From NCBI GenBank assembly GCA_006218045.1, contig VBWB01000009.1, positions 62,001-126,000 of the forward strand: DNA of 64,000 nucleotides, in the 5' to 3' direction. This document shows positions 38,061 through 50,918 of the stretch, piece after piece. Position numbers and translations under genes: made by a program. The stretch comes from Stygiobacter sp. GTDB lineage: Bacteria > Pseudomonadota > Alphaproteobacteria > Rhodospirillales > Magnetospirillaceae. The notes beneath the pieces were generated by a model. That model ran no database searches. It had not been told where the DNA came from and saw only the letters and a program-made list of their open reading frames with translations. The stretch's first letter is position 1; each line of letters starts with the position of its first letter.

Positions 38061-39920
38061 TCAATAGCTCTTGTCTTTCCACATCTCGTTATTGAAACGG
38101 ACCACCTTGTTGCGTCCGGTATCCTTGGCTTGATACAGGGCCACGTCGGCGAACTTGACCGCCTGCCAGAAGGTGTCGCTGTCGCTGGGGAAGTCGGCGA
38201 CACCGATGGAGATGGTCTTGCGCAGCACGGTGGTGCCGGCCTGGATATCCAGAGCCTCGACGGTGGAGCGGATCTTCTCGGCGATCTGGTCGGCCTGTTC
38301 GGGCGAGGCGTCCAACAGCACGATCAGGAATTCCTCGCCGCCATAGCGGATGACCATGTCGGAAGCGCGGACCGCTTGGCGCAACACCTTGGCCATGGCC
38401 TTGATGACGGCGTCGCCGGCATCGTGGCCATAGGTGTCGTTGACCATTTTGAAGAAGTCCAGATCCAGCATCATGATGCCGACCTGGGACCGGCGGCGCT
38501 GCACGTTGGCCACCAGGGTGTCCACGTATTCTTCGAGGAAACGGCGGTTGTTGAGCCCGGTCATCGGGTCGCGCAACGCCGATTCGCGCAGGGTTTCCAT
38601 CAGCTTCTTGGTTTCCAGTACCGGCGCCGCCTCGCGCAGATAGACGCTGATGTAAGGCAGCTGCTCCTGCATGGCGGTTTCCTCATCGGCACGAACCACC
38701 AATTGCAGCACATTGCCCACCGCGCCCGACTGGATGATCGGCAGGCAGATATGCTTGCGGTCCATGGCCTCTTCGGGGGGCATGAACGAATAGCAGATGC
38801 CCGGGTTGAGCACACCGTCGACCACATGGCCGGTGCGCCGGGCCCGGCAGCCTTCCGAGCGCACCAGGATTTGCGGGTCGCACCAGCGGCACGACGCCTG
38901 CGGCAGGCCATCGACGTAAAGCGGCGTCATGTGGTTCTTGTTGGCCTGCATTTCGTAGATGGAATATTCGCGGATGCCGAATTCGCCTTCCAGGGCGCGG
39001 ACCAGACGGGTGTGGATTTCCGCCTTGGTTTCATCTTCCTCGATGGCCTGCTTGAAATGGGCGGCCCGGGTCAGACCCTCGACCATGTCGATGGTCGCCG
39101 ACAATTGGTTTTCATCGGGCGACGGCGTGCGGCTGGTCAGCCGCGCCACATTGGCGCCGATGCGGGTCAAACCCTGGTCGAGAAAGGCCAGCAGCCGGTT
39201 CATGTCGGTGGCGATCTGGCCGATCTCGTCCTTGGTGATCTGATCGACCTTGGCCTTGAAATCGCCACGCAGCGCCCGTTGCACGGCGTTTTCCACGTCG
39301 ATGGCGGTGGCCGAGACCGGATTGATCATGCGGCGGATCAGGACGAAGGCGGTCCCCATGAACAGGGCGACGATGCCGATCAGGGCGGCCACGGTCAGCA
39401 TGGCCTGGGTCTTCAGATTGCCGATGGACACCTTCATGGTGACGGCGCCCAGCACCATGCCTTCCTGCACCTCGTGGCATTGCAGGCAATTGGGCTCGCC
39501 GCGATTGCTGGCGATGAAGGGAATGGTGCCACGGATCAGCGTGTCGGTATCGGTCTCGATGATGTCATAGACCGGCTTGCCATCGCGCAAAACCTGATTT
39601 TCCAGGTCGTCACTGGGGGCTTCCTCGTGCAGACCCGAGCCGAATTGCTTGACCACGGCGGGCGAGCGCACCACCCGGGCCGAGGCCAGACCTTGGACCT
39701 CCATCAAACGCTTGAGAAAACTTTCGCGTCGGTCGATGACGCCGTTGATCATGGATTCGGTCAGATGCACGCGCACGATTTCCGCCGCCGTGCGGATATG
39801 TTCCGACGACGAGGCGATGGAAAAACTGCGGAACGCGAACAGGCTGATGACCATCAGCAAAGCGATCAGCACAGCCGCGATGGCCGCGAACAGAACGCTG
39901 ATCTTGATATTGAGATTCAT
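38061..39920 (-). CDS. Membrane diguanylate cyclase with periplasmic c-type haem motif
   Basis: A 619-residue sensor enzyme. It has a membrane segment at residues 8-30, a periplasmic domain (31-172) containing the haem-attachment motif CLQCH (145-149), a second membrane segment at 174-196 and HAMP to about 250. A GAF-like region (about 290-430) carries four clustered cysteines (CRWC, GCRAR, GICYSF), and the GGDEF domain follows (about 450-610). The active site is GGEEF, preceded at the correct distance by an RASD inhibitory site (RxxD), so the enzyme should make c-di-GMP from two GTP and be product-inhibited. The periplasmic haem suggests sensing of redox state, O2, NO or CO. The ribosome-binding site AAGGGG precedes ATG 39920. 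It diverges from the HD-GYP gene next door. Confidence 0.92.
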   Translation of the reverse strand: MNLNIKISVLFAAIAAVLIALLMVISLFAFRSFSIASSSEHIRTAAEIVRVHLTESMINGVIDRRESFLKRLMEVQGLASARVVRSPAVVKQFGSGLHEEAPSDDLENQVLRDGKPVYDIIETDTDTLIRGTIPFIASNRGEPNCLQCHEVQEGMVLGAVTMKVSIGNLKTQAMLTVAALIGIVALFMGTAFVLIRRMINPVSATAIDVENAVQRALRGDFKAKVDQITKDEIGQIATDMNRLLAFLDQGLTRIGANVARLTSRTPSPDENQLSATIDMVEGLTRAAHFKQAIEEDETKAEIHTRLVRALEGEFGIREYSIYEMQANKNHMTPLYVDGLPQASCRWCDPQILVRSEGCRARRTGHVVDGVLNPGICYSFMPPEEAMDRKHICLPIIQSGAVGNVLQLVVRADEETAMQEQLPYISVYLREAAPVLETKKLMETLRESALRDPMTGLNNRRFLEEYVDTLVANVQRRRSQVGIMMLDLDFFKMVNDTYGHDAGDAVIKAMAKVLRQAVRASDMVIRYGGEEFLIVLLDASPEQADQIAEKIRSTVEALDIQAGTTVLRKTISIGVADFPSDSDTFWQAVKFADVALYQAKDTGRNKVVRFNNEMWKDKSY

Positions 39921-40143
39921 AACCCCTTGCCCCCCCCAAGACTGATCCGCCTGATGCCGCAGGGCGGATCGAAACGCGCGAAAGGATAGTCGGCAAGCGA
40001 AATGGGGGCAATGGCGACAATGGCAAAATTATGAATAATCCAGACTTTTCCAGGATCGTTCAGCCATGTGCGTAATACCAAGGGTTAATATTGTTTCTAG
40101 TGTGCGCTGACGGATTTTGCTATCTAAGGCGTGAAACGGGTGG

Positions 40144-43100
40144 ATGAGGGATGGTGCCATGGTTGGGTCGAAGCGTTTGCGTCTGCGCTTTCAAGTCAGC
40201 ATCACCAGCGCCATTCTGGCGGTGATCGTGGTGGTGACGCTGGCGGCGATCGGCAACGTCTATTACTCCAGCACCAAGGCGGCGCAGCAATCCGCCGCCA
40301 CCTTGTTCTCTGAAATTTCGTCCCGCGTCCTCGATCAGGTGGACCGCCAGATGGGCGACACCCTGACCTTGGCCGCCTTGGGCGCCCGCCTGCCCGCCGG
40401 ATCGGAGCCGGTGATGGGGGACGGTCGGACCCATCCGGTGGTGCCGTTCCTGATCGATACCCTGGCCCAGGACCAGTCGTTGTACTCCCTCTATTTCGGC
40501 TACGAGACCGGCGACTTCCTGCAAGTCATCGCCGCCCGCCAGGATGCCCGCGTGCTGGCGGCGCACAAGGCGCCGGAAAACACCTGGATGATCGTGCGCG
40601 CCATTTCCGGCCAGGGCGAGGAGCGCACGCAATATTGGACCTTCCTCGATCCGTCGGGGGCGGCGCTAGGCACCCAGACCGACGCCCAGCCCAGTTATGA
40701 TCCGCGGGCGCGTGGCTGGTACAAGCCGGCCCAGGACAGCACTGACTTACCGGTGCTCTCGACCCCCTATCTGTTCAACTCGCTGCAACAGCCGGGTATC
40801 ACCGCGTCGCGCCGGCTGCCGGGGCAGGTCGGCGTCTTCGGCGTCGACATCACCTTGGCCGATCTCAACGGCTTCGTCGGCGGCCAGCGGGTGTCGGCCA
40901 ATGGCGGCATCGTGCTGTTGGACGACAAGATGCGGGTGCTGGCGGCGGGCCGGTCCATGCTGGGCGAGGCGACGGCGCCCCTGGCGCCCTTGGCCGAGAT
41001 CGATACGCCGCTGGCTCGGGTGCTGACCAGCATGCTTGGCGCCGGCAGGCGGGACGAGGCGACGTTCGTCGAGGGTGAAGGCGGCACCATGATGGCGCGC
41101 CTGTCCGACTGGCATATGGACAACAGCCAGCCCATCACCATCGCCGTGCTGGCGCCGTTTGACGATTTCACCAGTCATATCAGCAATATGCAGGGCCAGA
41201 TGATGGTACTGGCCGGATTGGTCATGCTGGTCATCCTGCCGGTGGCCCTGATGTTTTCCGGGCGGCTTTCGGCCACCGTGCGCATGCTGGCGGCGGAAGC
41301 CGAGCGGGTGCGCCATTTCGATTTCTCCGGTCAGGCGCCCGGGGATTCGGTGATCCAGGAATTCCATTCGCTGGCCCAGGCCTTCGGTTCCATGAAGGAA
41401 TCCCTGGCGCAAAAGGCCCAGGCGCTGGAAATCGCCCAGGTTAAACTGGAGCGACTGGTCGGCCTGGGTATCGCCCTGTCGGCGGAACGCGATTCCAACA
41501 AGCTGATGGAAATGATCCTGCTGGGGGCCAAGGATCTGACCAATGCCGACGGCGGCACCCTTTACATCCGCACCGACGACGACAAGCTGCGTTTCCAGAT
41601 CCTGCGCAACGACACCCTGGGGGTGGCGGTGGGCGGCGCTTCGGGCGAGTTGCCCAACATCCCGGCCGTGCCGCTCATGAATGCCGAAGGCCAGCCCAAC
41701 CACCGCAACGTGGTCAGCTATTGCGTCAACACCGAGCGCACCGTCAACATCGAGGACGCCTACGATGTCAGCCAGTTCGACTTTTCCGGCACCAAGGTGT
41801 TCGATGAGCGCAACGGCTATCGCTCGCAATCCTTCCTGACCGTGCCGTTGAAACCGCGCGGCGGCGACATCATCGGTGCCCTGCAACTGATCAACGCCCG
41901 CGTGCCCGGCACCAACGACATCATTCCCTTCGACCCCGGCATCCAAAGCTTCGTCGAGGCGTTGGCCGCCCAGGCCGCCACCGCGCTTTATAACCGCCAA
42001 TTGCTGGACGCCCAGGAAGAGTTGATGGACTCGATGATCAAGATCATCGCCGGCGCCATCGACGCCAAAAGCCCCTATACCGGCGGCCATTGCGAGCGCG
42101 TGCCCGAACTGGCGCTGATGCTGGCCGAGGAGGCCGGCAAGGTGGAGAGCGGCCCGCTGGCCGATTTCGCCTTCAAGACCGAAGAGGAATGGCGCGAATT
42201 CAAGATCGGTGCCTGGCTGCACGATTGCGGCAAGGTGGTGACGCCGGAATACGTGGTCGACAAGGCGACCAAGCTGGAAACCATCTACAATCGCATCCAC
42301 GAAGTGCGCATGCGCTTCGAGGTGCTGCTGCGCGACGCGGTGATCGAATACATGCAAGGCGTGGTTTCCGGCGACCACGACGAAACCGAATTGCGCCAAC
42401 GCATGGAAAGCCGCCGTACCCAATTGCTGGACGATTTCGCCTTCGTCGCCGAATGCAATGTGGGCGGCGAGTTCATGGCCCCCGACAAGGTCGAACGGTT
42501 GAAGCGGATCGCCCAGCAGACCTGGGTGCGCACCTTCAACGACCGCCTGGGCCTGTCGCACGAGGAACTGAAGCGCTTCCCGGCCGAGGAACCGCAATTG
42601 CCGACGGTGGAAAACCTGCTGGACGACAAGTCCTGGCACATCATCCCGCGCCCCGGCGGCAAGGAGCGTTATGCCGGTTTCGGCTTCAACGTCAGCATCC
42701 CCGACAATTTGTACAATTTCGGCGAGCTCTACAACCTGTCGGTCAGCCGCGGCACGCTGTCGGAAGAAGAGCGCTTCAAGATCAATGAACACATCATGCA
42801 GACCATCGCCATGCTGGAAGGCCTGCCGTTCCCCAAGCACATGAAGCGCGTGCCAGAATATGCCGGTACCCATCACGAAACCATGATCGGCACCGGCTAT
42901 CCGCGCAAGCTGGGGGCCGACGGTCTGTCGGTGCCGTCGCGCATCATGGCCATCGCCGATATCTTCGAGGCGTTGACCGCGTCGGATCGCCCGTACAAAA
43001 AGGCCAAGACGCTGTCGGAATCCATCAAGATCCTGTCCTTCTTCAAGAAGGACAAGCACATCGATCCCGATCTGTTCGATCTGTTCCTGTCTTCCGGGGT

Positions 43101-43188
43101 CTACAAGACCTATGCCGACCGCTTCCTGCTGCCCGAGCAGATCGACGCGGTGCCGGTGGAACAATACCTGAGCAAGGCGGCGGAATAG
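40144..43188 (+). CDS. Cache-HAMP-GAF-HD-GYP membrane phosphodiesterase
   Basis: A 1,014-residue protein. It has a membrane segment at about 18-40, an extracytoplasmic Cache region (about 45-345, including YDPRARGWYKPA), a second membrane segment near 355-378, HAMP, a GAF domain (about 440-620) and an HD-GYP domain (about 630-1000). The metal-site pair LHDCGK (H693) and HHETMIGTGYP (about 911-920) are both present, so c-di-GMP hydrolysis is expected. Between them lie about 226 residues instead of about 65, a large insertion. Start: ATG 40144 opens the frame, but ATG 40159 has the better ribosome-binding site (GAGGGA, 8 bases upstream). It diverges from the haem diguanylate cyclase across a 223-base gap with no clear operator. 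Confidence 0.92.
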   Translation: MRDGAMVGSKRLRLRFQVSITSAILAVIVVVTLAAIGNVYYSSTKAAQQSAATLFSEISSRVLDQVDRQMGDTLTLAALGARLPAGSEPVMGDGRTHPVVPFLIDTLAQDQSLYSLYFGYETGDFLQVIAARQDARVLAAHKAPENTWMIVRAISGQGEERTQYWTFLDPSGAALGTQTDAQPSYDPRARGWYKPAQDSTDLPVLSTPYLFNSLQQPGITASRRLPGQVGVFGVDITLADLNGFVGGQRVSANGGIVLLDDKMRVLAAGRSMLGEATAPLAPLAEIDTPLARVLTSMLGAGRRDEATFVEGEGGTMMARLSDWHMDNSQPITIAVLAPFDDFTSHISNMQGQMMVLAGLVMLVILPVALMFSGRLSATVRMLAAEAERVRHFDFSGQAPGDSVIQEFHSLAQAFGSMKESLAQKAQALEIAQVKLERLVGLGIALSAERDSNKLMEMILLGAKDLTNADGGTLYIRTDDDKLRFQILRNDTLGVAVGGASGELPNIPAVPLMNAEGQPNHRNVVSYCVNTERTVNIEDAYDVSQFDFSGTKVFDERNGYRSQSFLTVPLKPRGGDIIGALQLINARVPGTNDIIPFDPGIQSFVEALAAQAATALYNRQLLDAQEELMDSMIKIIAGAIDAKSPYTGGHCERVPELALMLAEEAGKVESGPLADFAFKTEEEWREFKIGAWLHDCGKVVTPEYVVDKATKLETIYNRIHEVRMRFEVLLRDAVIEYMQGVVSGDHDETELRQRMESRRTQLLDDFAFVAECNVGGEFMAPDKVERLKRIAQQTWVRTFNDRLGLSHEELKRFPAEEPQLPTVENLLDDKSWHIIPRPGGKERYAGFGFNVSIPDNLYNFGELYNLSVSRGTLSEEERFKINEHIMQTIAMLEGLPFPKHMKRVPEYAGTHHETMIGTGYPRKLGADGLSVPSRIMAIADIFEALTASDRPYKKAKTLSESIKILSFFKKDKHIDPDLFDLFLSSGVYKTYADRFLLPEQIDAVPVEQYLSKAAE

Positions 43189-43196
43189 GTGTTCGT

Positions 43197-43234
43197 GAAA
43201 AAGTACACTGAGGCGAAGCCGAAGGACTTTCCCC
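43197..43234. repeat. Intergenic palindromic element, copy 1
   Basis: AAAAAGT ... ACTTT arms enclose an inner GGC-GAA-GCC hairpin, in the 56-base gap between the convergent HD-GYP and ppc stop codons. An inverted copy at 57886-57931 matches 28 of 32 core bases. It could act as a bidirectional terminator or be a dispersed REP-like element. Confidence 0.7.
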
Positions 43235-43244
43235 CGGGTCACGA

Positions 43245-46046
<2,802 letters not shown>

Positions 46047-46129
46047 GGCATTTCCCCGTCAGGCCTGGACACGGTCATCTTGAAAGCGGCGGCCTGAAAG
46101 CGGGCACATCCAACTTGCCGTTCTAGATA

Positions 46130-47170
46130 TCAATCCGAATAGGTATTTTCACTGTATATCTTACCGATCTTAAGTATCTCGGGCAAAATATCGTGGAAGA
46201 CGGCAACCATGCTGGGGTCGAAATGCAATCCGCTTTGCCGATCGATCAGGGCCACGGCTTCCTCGACGGTCCAGGCCGGCTTGTAGGGACGTGCGGTGGT
46301 CAAGGCGTCAAAGACATCGGCCAGGGCGACGATGCGCGCCGCCAGGGGGATGTTGTTGCCGGCCAATCCATGCGGATAGCCTGATCCGTCCCATTTCTCG
46401 TGATGGTTCTCGGCGATTTCGCGCGACATCCGCATCACCGGCGACGGGTCGTCGCCGATGATCTGGCCACCGATGGTGGGATGGGTGGCCATGATCTCCC
46501 ATTCCTCCGGCGACAGTTTGCCCGGTTTCAGCAAGATGTGATCGGGAATGCCGATCTTGCCGATATCGTGCATGGGGGCGGCATGGAACACCAGATCGGT
46601 CCACTCGCTGTTGGCGGTGATGGCCTCGACCAGCAAGCGGGAATAATGGCTCATGCGGATCACGTGCAGGCCGGTCTCGTTATCGCGGAATTCGGCGGCC
46701 CGGCCCAGACGACGGATGATTTCCAATTGGGTGCGCTGCAACTCTTCGGTCCGTTCCCGCACCCGGCTTTCCAACAGCCGGTTCTGCTGATGCAGGTAAA
46801 GGTGGGTCCGAACCCGGGCCTGGACGATGGACGGCGAGATCGGCTTGGTGATGTAATCCACCGCCCCCAGTTCCAGTCCCCGGTATTCATCGCCCTCGTC
46901 CGACAAGGCGGTGACGAAAATCACCGGGATCGCGGCGGTGCGCGGATCGGCCTTGAGGTGGCGCAAGACCTCGTAGCCGTCCATTTCCGGCATCATCACG
47001 TCCAGCAGAACCAGATCGGGCTGGGGCTCGGCGGCGGCGATGGCCAAGGCCCGCTGACCATTCAAGGCCGCCTTGACCTTGTATGTGCCGCGCAGGACAC
47101 CGCTCAGCACGTCAAGGTTTCCCGGCGTATCGTCGACGATCAGGATGGTCGCGCTAGTCGGTTCGGTCAT
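46130..47170 (-). CDS. Response regulator with HD-GYP phosphodiesterase output
   Basis: A 346-residue protein. The receiver domain (8-125) has the acidic pair DD (13-14), phospho-acceptor D57 in LLDVMMPEMDG and K109. A linker helix (125-155) leads to the HD-GYP domain (155-340), with HDIGKIGIPD (201-210) and HHEKWDGSGYP (256-266) at standard spacing, so it should degrade c-di-GMP when phosphorylated. The frame is open upstream to 47509, but that part overlaps the kinase gene antiparallel to its logic; homology and a GAGG site fix the start at ATG 47170. The kinase stop lies 7 bases upstream, so the two are co-transcribed and probably a cognate pair. Confidence 0.94.
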   Translation of the reverse strand: MTEPTSATILIVDDTPGNLDVLSGVLRGTYKVKAALNGQRALAIAAAEPQPDLVLLDVMMPEMDGYEVLRHLKADPRTAAIPVIFVTALSDEGDEYRGLELGAVDYITKPISPSIVQARVRTHLYLHQQNRLLESRVRERTEELQRTQLEIIRRLGRAAEFRDNETGLHVIRMSHYSRLLVEAITANSEWTDLVFHAAPMHDIGKIGIPDHILLKPGKLSPEEWEIMATHPTIGGQIIGDDPSPVMRMSREIAENHHEKWDGSGYPHGLAGNNIPLAARIVALADVFDALTTARPYKPAWTVEEAVALIDRQSGLHFDPSMVAVFHDILPEILKIGKIYSENTYSD

Positions 47171-47177
47171 TTCATCC

Positions 47178-50100
47178 TCACAGGCCGGACCCGTTAGTCG
47201 TGGCGGGATCGCCCAAGGCGGCGGCCAATTCCGCCGCCTGGGCTTCCGCCTGCTCGAAATCATAGGACGCCAGCGCCTGGGCGATGCGCAGCGCCGCCGC
47301 CTCATGGACGGTGCCGTACAACCTGCCGGCAAGCTGATCGGCGACCCCGATGGCATCGACGTCGTCGCTGTCCACCAACTGGCGCAACCGCGACAACAGA
47401 TCCCCGCTCTGGTCCGGGGACGGGGCGGCACTGAGCGCCGCTTGGGAATCCACATGGGCGACGACCAGGGCCAGGGCGTCTTCGACGTCCCGCAACAGGG
47501 TATCGACACGCTGGCGCGGCAGTCCTTCGGCCAGGGTGTGCTCCAACGCCCTGACGGCCTGCCACAGGCTTTCCGCCCCCAAGGTCGCCGCCGCCGACTT
47601 GAGCGAATGGACCATGCGTAACGCCGTCACCCCATCCTCGGCATCAAGCACGGCGCGCAGCCGGGCGGGAAAATCGGCTTCGTCATGGCGGAAGCGTTCG
47701 ACCAGACGGCGATACAAAGTCATGTTGCCGGCCAATTGCCGCAAGGCCTTGTCCATGGAGAAAACCACCGGCGGCGGCGGCGATGCCGAACCGTTTTCAT
47801 CACTGCGCGCCAGCCAGAGCGCCAGCACGCCGAACAGGTTTTCCATGTCCAAAGGCTTGGCCACATGGTCGTTCATGCCGGCTTCCAGGGCTTTGTCGCG
47901 ATCAGTGGCCAGGGCGTTGGCGGTCATGGCGATCACCGGCAGATCGGCCCATTGCGGGTTGTCGCGGATCGCCAGGGTGGCGCTATAGCCATCCATCACC
48001 GGCATCTGAATATCCATCAGCACGATGTCGAAACTCTGTTCGCGCAAGCGCTCCAAGGCTTCCAACCCGTTATTGGCCATGACCACCGTGCCGCCGGCAT
48101 CTTCAAGAACTTCGCGGGCAATCATCTGATTGATCTCGTTGTCCTCGGCCACCAAAAGCCGTCGACCGGCCAGGGGCTTGCCCTGATCGGTCACCGGCTT
48201 CGCCACCTGAGGGGCGGCTATCGGGCGGTTGAAGACGCGAAGCACGGTGTCGAGCAAGGTCGAGGGGCTGACCGGCTTGATCAAACGGGCGGAGACCAGA
48301 CCGGGCTCGTCGTCGGGATAGTCGTAGGCGCTGATCAGGATGATCCTGGGCGGCTCCCCCACCGCCCGGGCCTTGATGTGGCGGGCGGCCTCGACACCGC
48401 CCATGCCCGGCATCAGCCAATCCATCAGCACCAGATCGAAGGGGGCATCGTCCTCGACCGCGCGGTCGGACAGCTCCAACGCTTCCTCGCCCGACGATGC
48501 GGCGACCACGGTGCAGCCCAAAGGTTCGAGGTGACGGCAGATCAGGGTCCGCGACAGCGCGTTGTCATCGACCACGAGAATGCGCAAATGGCGGAAGAAC
48601 GACTTGTCCTCGACCTGGGCCAGGGCATGGCCTTGGGACAATTGCAGGGGCAGTTCGAACCAGAACATGGCGCCATGCCCCAAGGTGCTGTCGCAGCCGA
48701 TCTCGCCGCCCATCAGCTCGACCAGACGCTTGCAGATCACCAGTCCCAGGCCGGTGCCGCCATAGCGCCGGGTGATCGAGGTGTCCGCCTGGGTGAAGGC
48801 GGAAAACAGCCGGCTCTTCTGCTCTTCGCTGAGGCCGATACCGGTGTCGCGGACGGCGAAGCGCATGCGCACCGAGTCGCCGTCGCGCCCGACCACCGCC
48901 ACCGACAGCACGATTTCCCCCTCCCGCGTGAATTTGACGGCGTTGCCGCACAGGTTCTGCAGCACTTGGCCGATGCGCATGGGATCGCCGCGCAGGCGCC
49001 GGGGAACGTCGGCGGTGATGTCGAAGACGAACTCGACGCCGTTCTCCATGGCGCGGATGCCGGTGGTGGTGGAAACCGCCTGGAAGACTTCCTCGAGATC
49101 GAAATCGACGGTTTCGATGGTCATCTTCCCGGCCTCGACCTTGGAATAGTCAAGGATATCGTTGATGACCCCCAACAGGGACACCGCCGAGGCGTTGATC
49201 TTTTCCAGATAGTCGCGCTGGCGGGCATCGAGGACCGCCTTGAGCGCCAGATGCGACAGGCCGATGATGGCATTCATGGGGGTGCGGATTTCGTGGCTCA
49301 TATTGGCGAGAAAGTCGCTTTTGGCCTGATTGGCTTCTTCCGCCAGACGGCGGGCGGTGGACATTTCCGCCTGGACCTGCTTGCGTTCGGTGGCGTCGCG
49401 CAAGGCCATGACCACCAGGACGTCCTGGCCCAAGGGGATGGTGCCGAAGGACGCATCCATGGGAATCTCCGCCCCATCGGCGCACAGCACCGCCACTTCC
49501 TGGCGAATGATGGTGCCGCCGTTGCTGGCCATGCAGACATGGTCGCGCCACTGATCGGCGAAGCGGGACCGCCACTCCGGGGCCACCAGATCACCGATCG
49601 CACGACCGACGGCGTGGTCCGGGCCGTACCCCAGGATGTCTTGGGCCTGACGATTGAGCATCTGCACCATTCCCTGGGCATTGCAGATGACCAGGGCGTC
49701 GGGAGCCGATTCGATCAGGGCGCGGAAGCGGGCCTCGGCCTGTTTCAGGTCGGTGACGTCGGCGACGACCGTCACCACCTGGCTGACCTCGCCGCCGGCA
49801 TCGCGGATAGCGGTGATGGTGACATCGCCCCATACCCTGTCGGCACGCTCGGAACCGAAGCGCAATTCGCGGTGAAAGGTGGGCGCTTCTCCCGCCCATA
49901 CCGCGCGGTGGGCATCGGCATAAAGCCGGCGGTCGGCGGGAAACAGGAATTCGGCCAGGGACTTGCCCAGACACGCCCGCCGGGTCGAGCGACAAAGCCG
50001 TAGGAATTCGTCGTTGACGTCGTCGATGGCGCCATCGGCGCCGGTGGCGGCGATACCGACGCCGGCATTGACCAGAACCGCCTGCAAATAGGCCTCGCGC

Positions 50101-50900
50101 CGGGTCGACCGCCGCAGGATGTCCTCGAGGGTGTTGCGCTCCTTGCGCAATTCCTCGGTCCGCTGTTCGACCAGACTTTCCAGACCGGTCTGATAGTGCC
50201 GGACCTGCGCCTCGGCGGCGGCCTGGGCATCGAGAAGGGTGTTGTAGGCCAGGACCACATGCCCCAGTTCATCCCGGCTGCTCCAGGCCACCGGCTCGCG
50301 TTGGCCGCTTCGGGCGGCCCGCTCCAGCGACCGCCGCAACCGGCTGAGCGGGCGGGAGATGATCAAATGCACCGACAAGGCGCCGCCAAGGGCGATGACC
50401 AGGGCCAGACCGATGCCGATGGCCAGATCGGTTCGCCGTCGTTCGTCCAATTGGCTCTGGATGCGGCCATCGTGGTAGGCGACGCGGAAGCGGCCCAGTT
50501 GATAAGAGGTGCCGGTATTGCGCTCGAGATAAACGATGTCCTCTTGCCGGGTCAGCCCGGGATCGGTGGCTTGGCCGATATCGCCGGTGCTGAACAAGAC
50601 CGCATCGTTTTCCCCGTAAAGAACGGCCGAGGCGATGTCGGGATTGCGGGCATAGCCCTGGAACAGCGCCTTGATGGTCGGCATGTCGAAATTCCACAAC
50701 ACCGGCGCCAAGGCGGTCGCCTGCAAGGCGACAAAGCTTTCCAGATTGAAGCCCAGATCCCGGTAAATGGCCCGACGATGGCGCTCCGCCGACGACCACA
50801 TCAGCAGGCCGACCACGGTCGTGGTCAAGATCAGCAAGACCAGAATCAGTTTTACGGCCAAGGTCCCGTGCCGGAACCGCGGCGCGATCATGACGGCCAC
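47178..50900 (-). CDS. Membrane hybrid histidine kinase with two PAS, two receiver and one HPt domain
   Basis: A 1,240-residue kinase. It has a membrane segment (about 15-36), a periplasmic sensor (37-160), a second membrane segment (161-183), HAMP (184-236) and two PAS domains (about 277-395 and 397-515). The dimerisation domain carries H536 in [10 protein letters not shown], followed by the ATPase domain (DTGIGL, GGTGLGL). Receiver 1 has [12 protein letters not shown], receiver 2 has [12 protein letters not shown], and the HPt domain has H1098 in [11 protein letters not shown]. This is a full phosphorelay able to hand phosphate to the HD-GYP regulator downstream. The start is GTG 50900 or the in-frame ATG 50891; neither has a strong ribosome-binding site. 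It lies 18 bases after the chemoreceptor in the same operon. Confidence 0.93.
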   Translation of the reverse strand: MAVMIAPRFRHGTLAVKLILVLLILTTTVVGLLMWSSAERHRRAIYRDLGFNLESFVALQATALAPVLWNFDMPTIKALFQGYARNPDIASAVLYGENDAVLFSTGDIGQATDPGLTRQEDIVYLERNTGTSYQLGRFRVAYHDGRIQSQLDERRRTDLAIGIGLALVIALGGALSVHLIISRPLSRLRRSLERAARSGQREPVAWSSRDELGHVVLAYNTLLDAQAAAEAQVRHYQTGLESLVEQRTEELRKERNTLEDILRRSTRREAYLQAVLVNAGVGIAATGADGAIDDVNDEFLRLCRSTRRACLGKSLAEFLFPADRRLYADAHRAVWAGEAPTFHRELRFGSERADRVWGDVTITAIRDAGGEVSQVVTVVADVTDLKQAEARFRALIESAPDALVICNAQGMVQMLNRQAQDILGYGPDHAVGRAIGDLVAPEWRSRFADQWRDHVCMASNGGTIIRQEVAVLCADGAEIPMDASFGTIPLGQDVLVVMALRDATERKQVQAEMSTARRLAEEANQAKSDFLANMSHEIRTPMNAIIGLSHLALKAVLDARQRDYLEKINASAVSLLGVINDILDYSKVEAGKMTIETVDFDLEEVFQAVSTTTGIRAMENGVEFVFDITADVPRRLRGDPMRIGQVLQNLCGNAVKFTREGEIVLSVAVVGRDGDSVRMRFAVRDTGIGLSEEQKSRLFSAFTQADTSITRRYGGTGLGLVICKRLVELMGGEIGCDSTLGHGAMFWFELPLQLSQGHALAQVEDKSFFRHLRILVVDDNALSRTLICRHLEPLGCTVVAASSGEEALELSDRAVEDDAPFDLVLMDWLMPGMGGVEAARHIKARAVGEPPRIILISAYDYPDDEPGLVSARLIKPVSPSTLLDTVLRVFNRPIAAPQVAKPVTDQGKPLAGRRLLVAEDNEINQMIAREVLEDAGGTVVMANNGLEALERLREQSFDIVLMDIQMPVMDGYSATLAIRDNPQWADLPVIAMTANALATDRDKALEAGMNDHVAKPLDMENLFGVLALWLARSDENGSASPPPPVVFSMDKALRQLAGNMTLYRRLVERFRHDEADFPARLRAVLDAEDGVTALRMVHSLKSAAATLGAESLWQAVRALEHTLAEGLPRQRVDTLLRDVEDALALVVAHVDSQAALSAAPSPDQSGDLLSRLRQLVDSDDVDAIGVADQLAGRLYGTVHEAAALRIAQALASYDFEQAEAQAAELAAALGDPATTNGSGL

Positions 50901-50918
50901 CGGCGCGCGATCAAGGCA

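Noticed and set aside
47685-50003. Rightward frame opposite the hybrid kinase
   Set aside because: The leftward frame has every kinase motif; this frame is rich in His, Gln and Arg with no domain.
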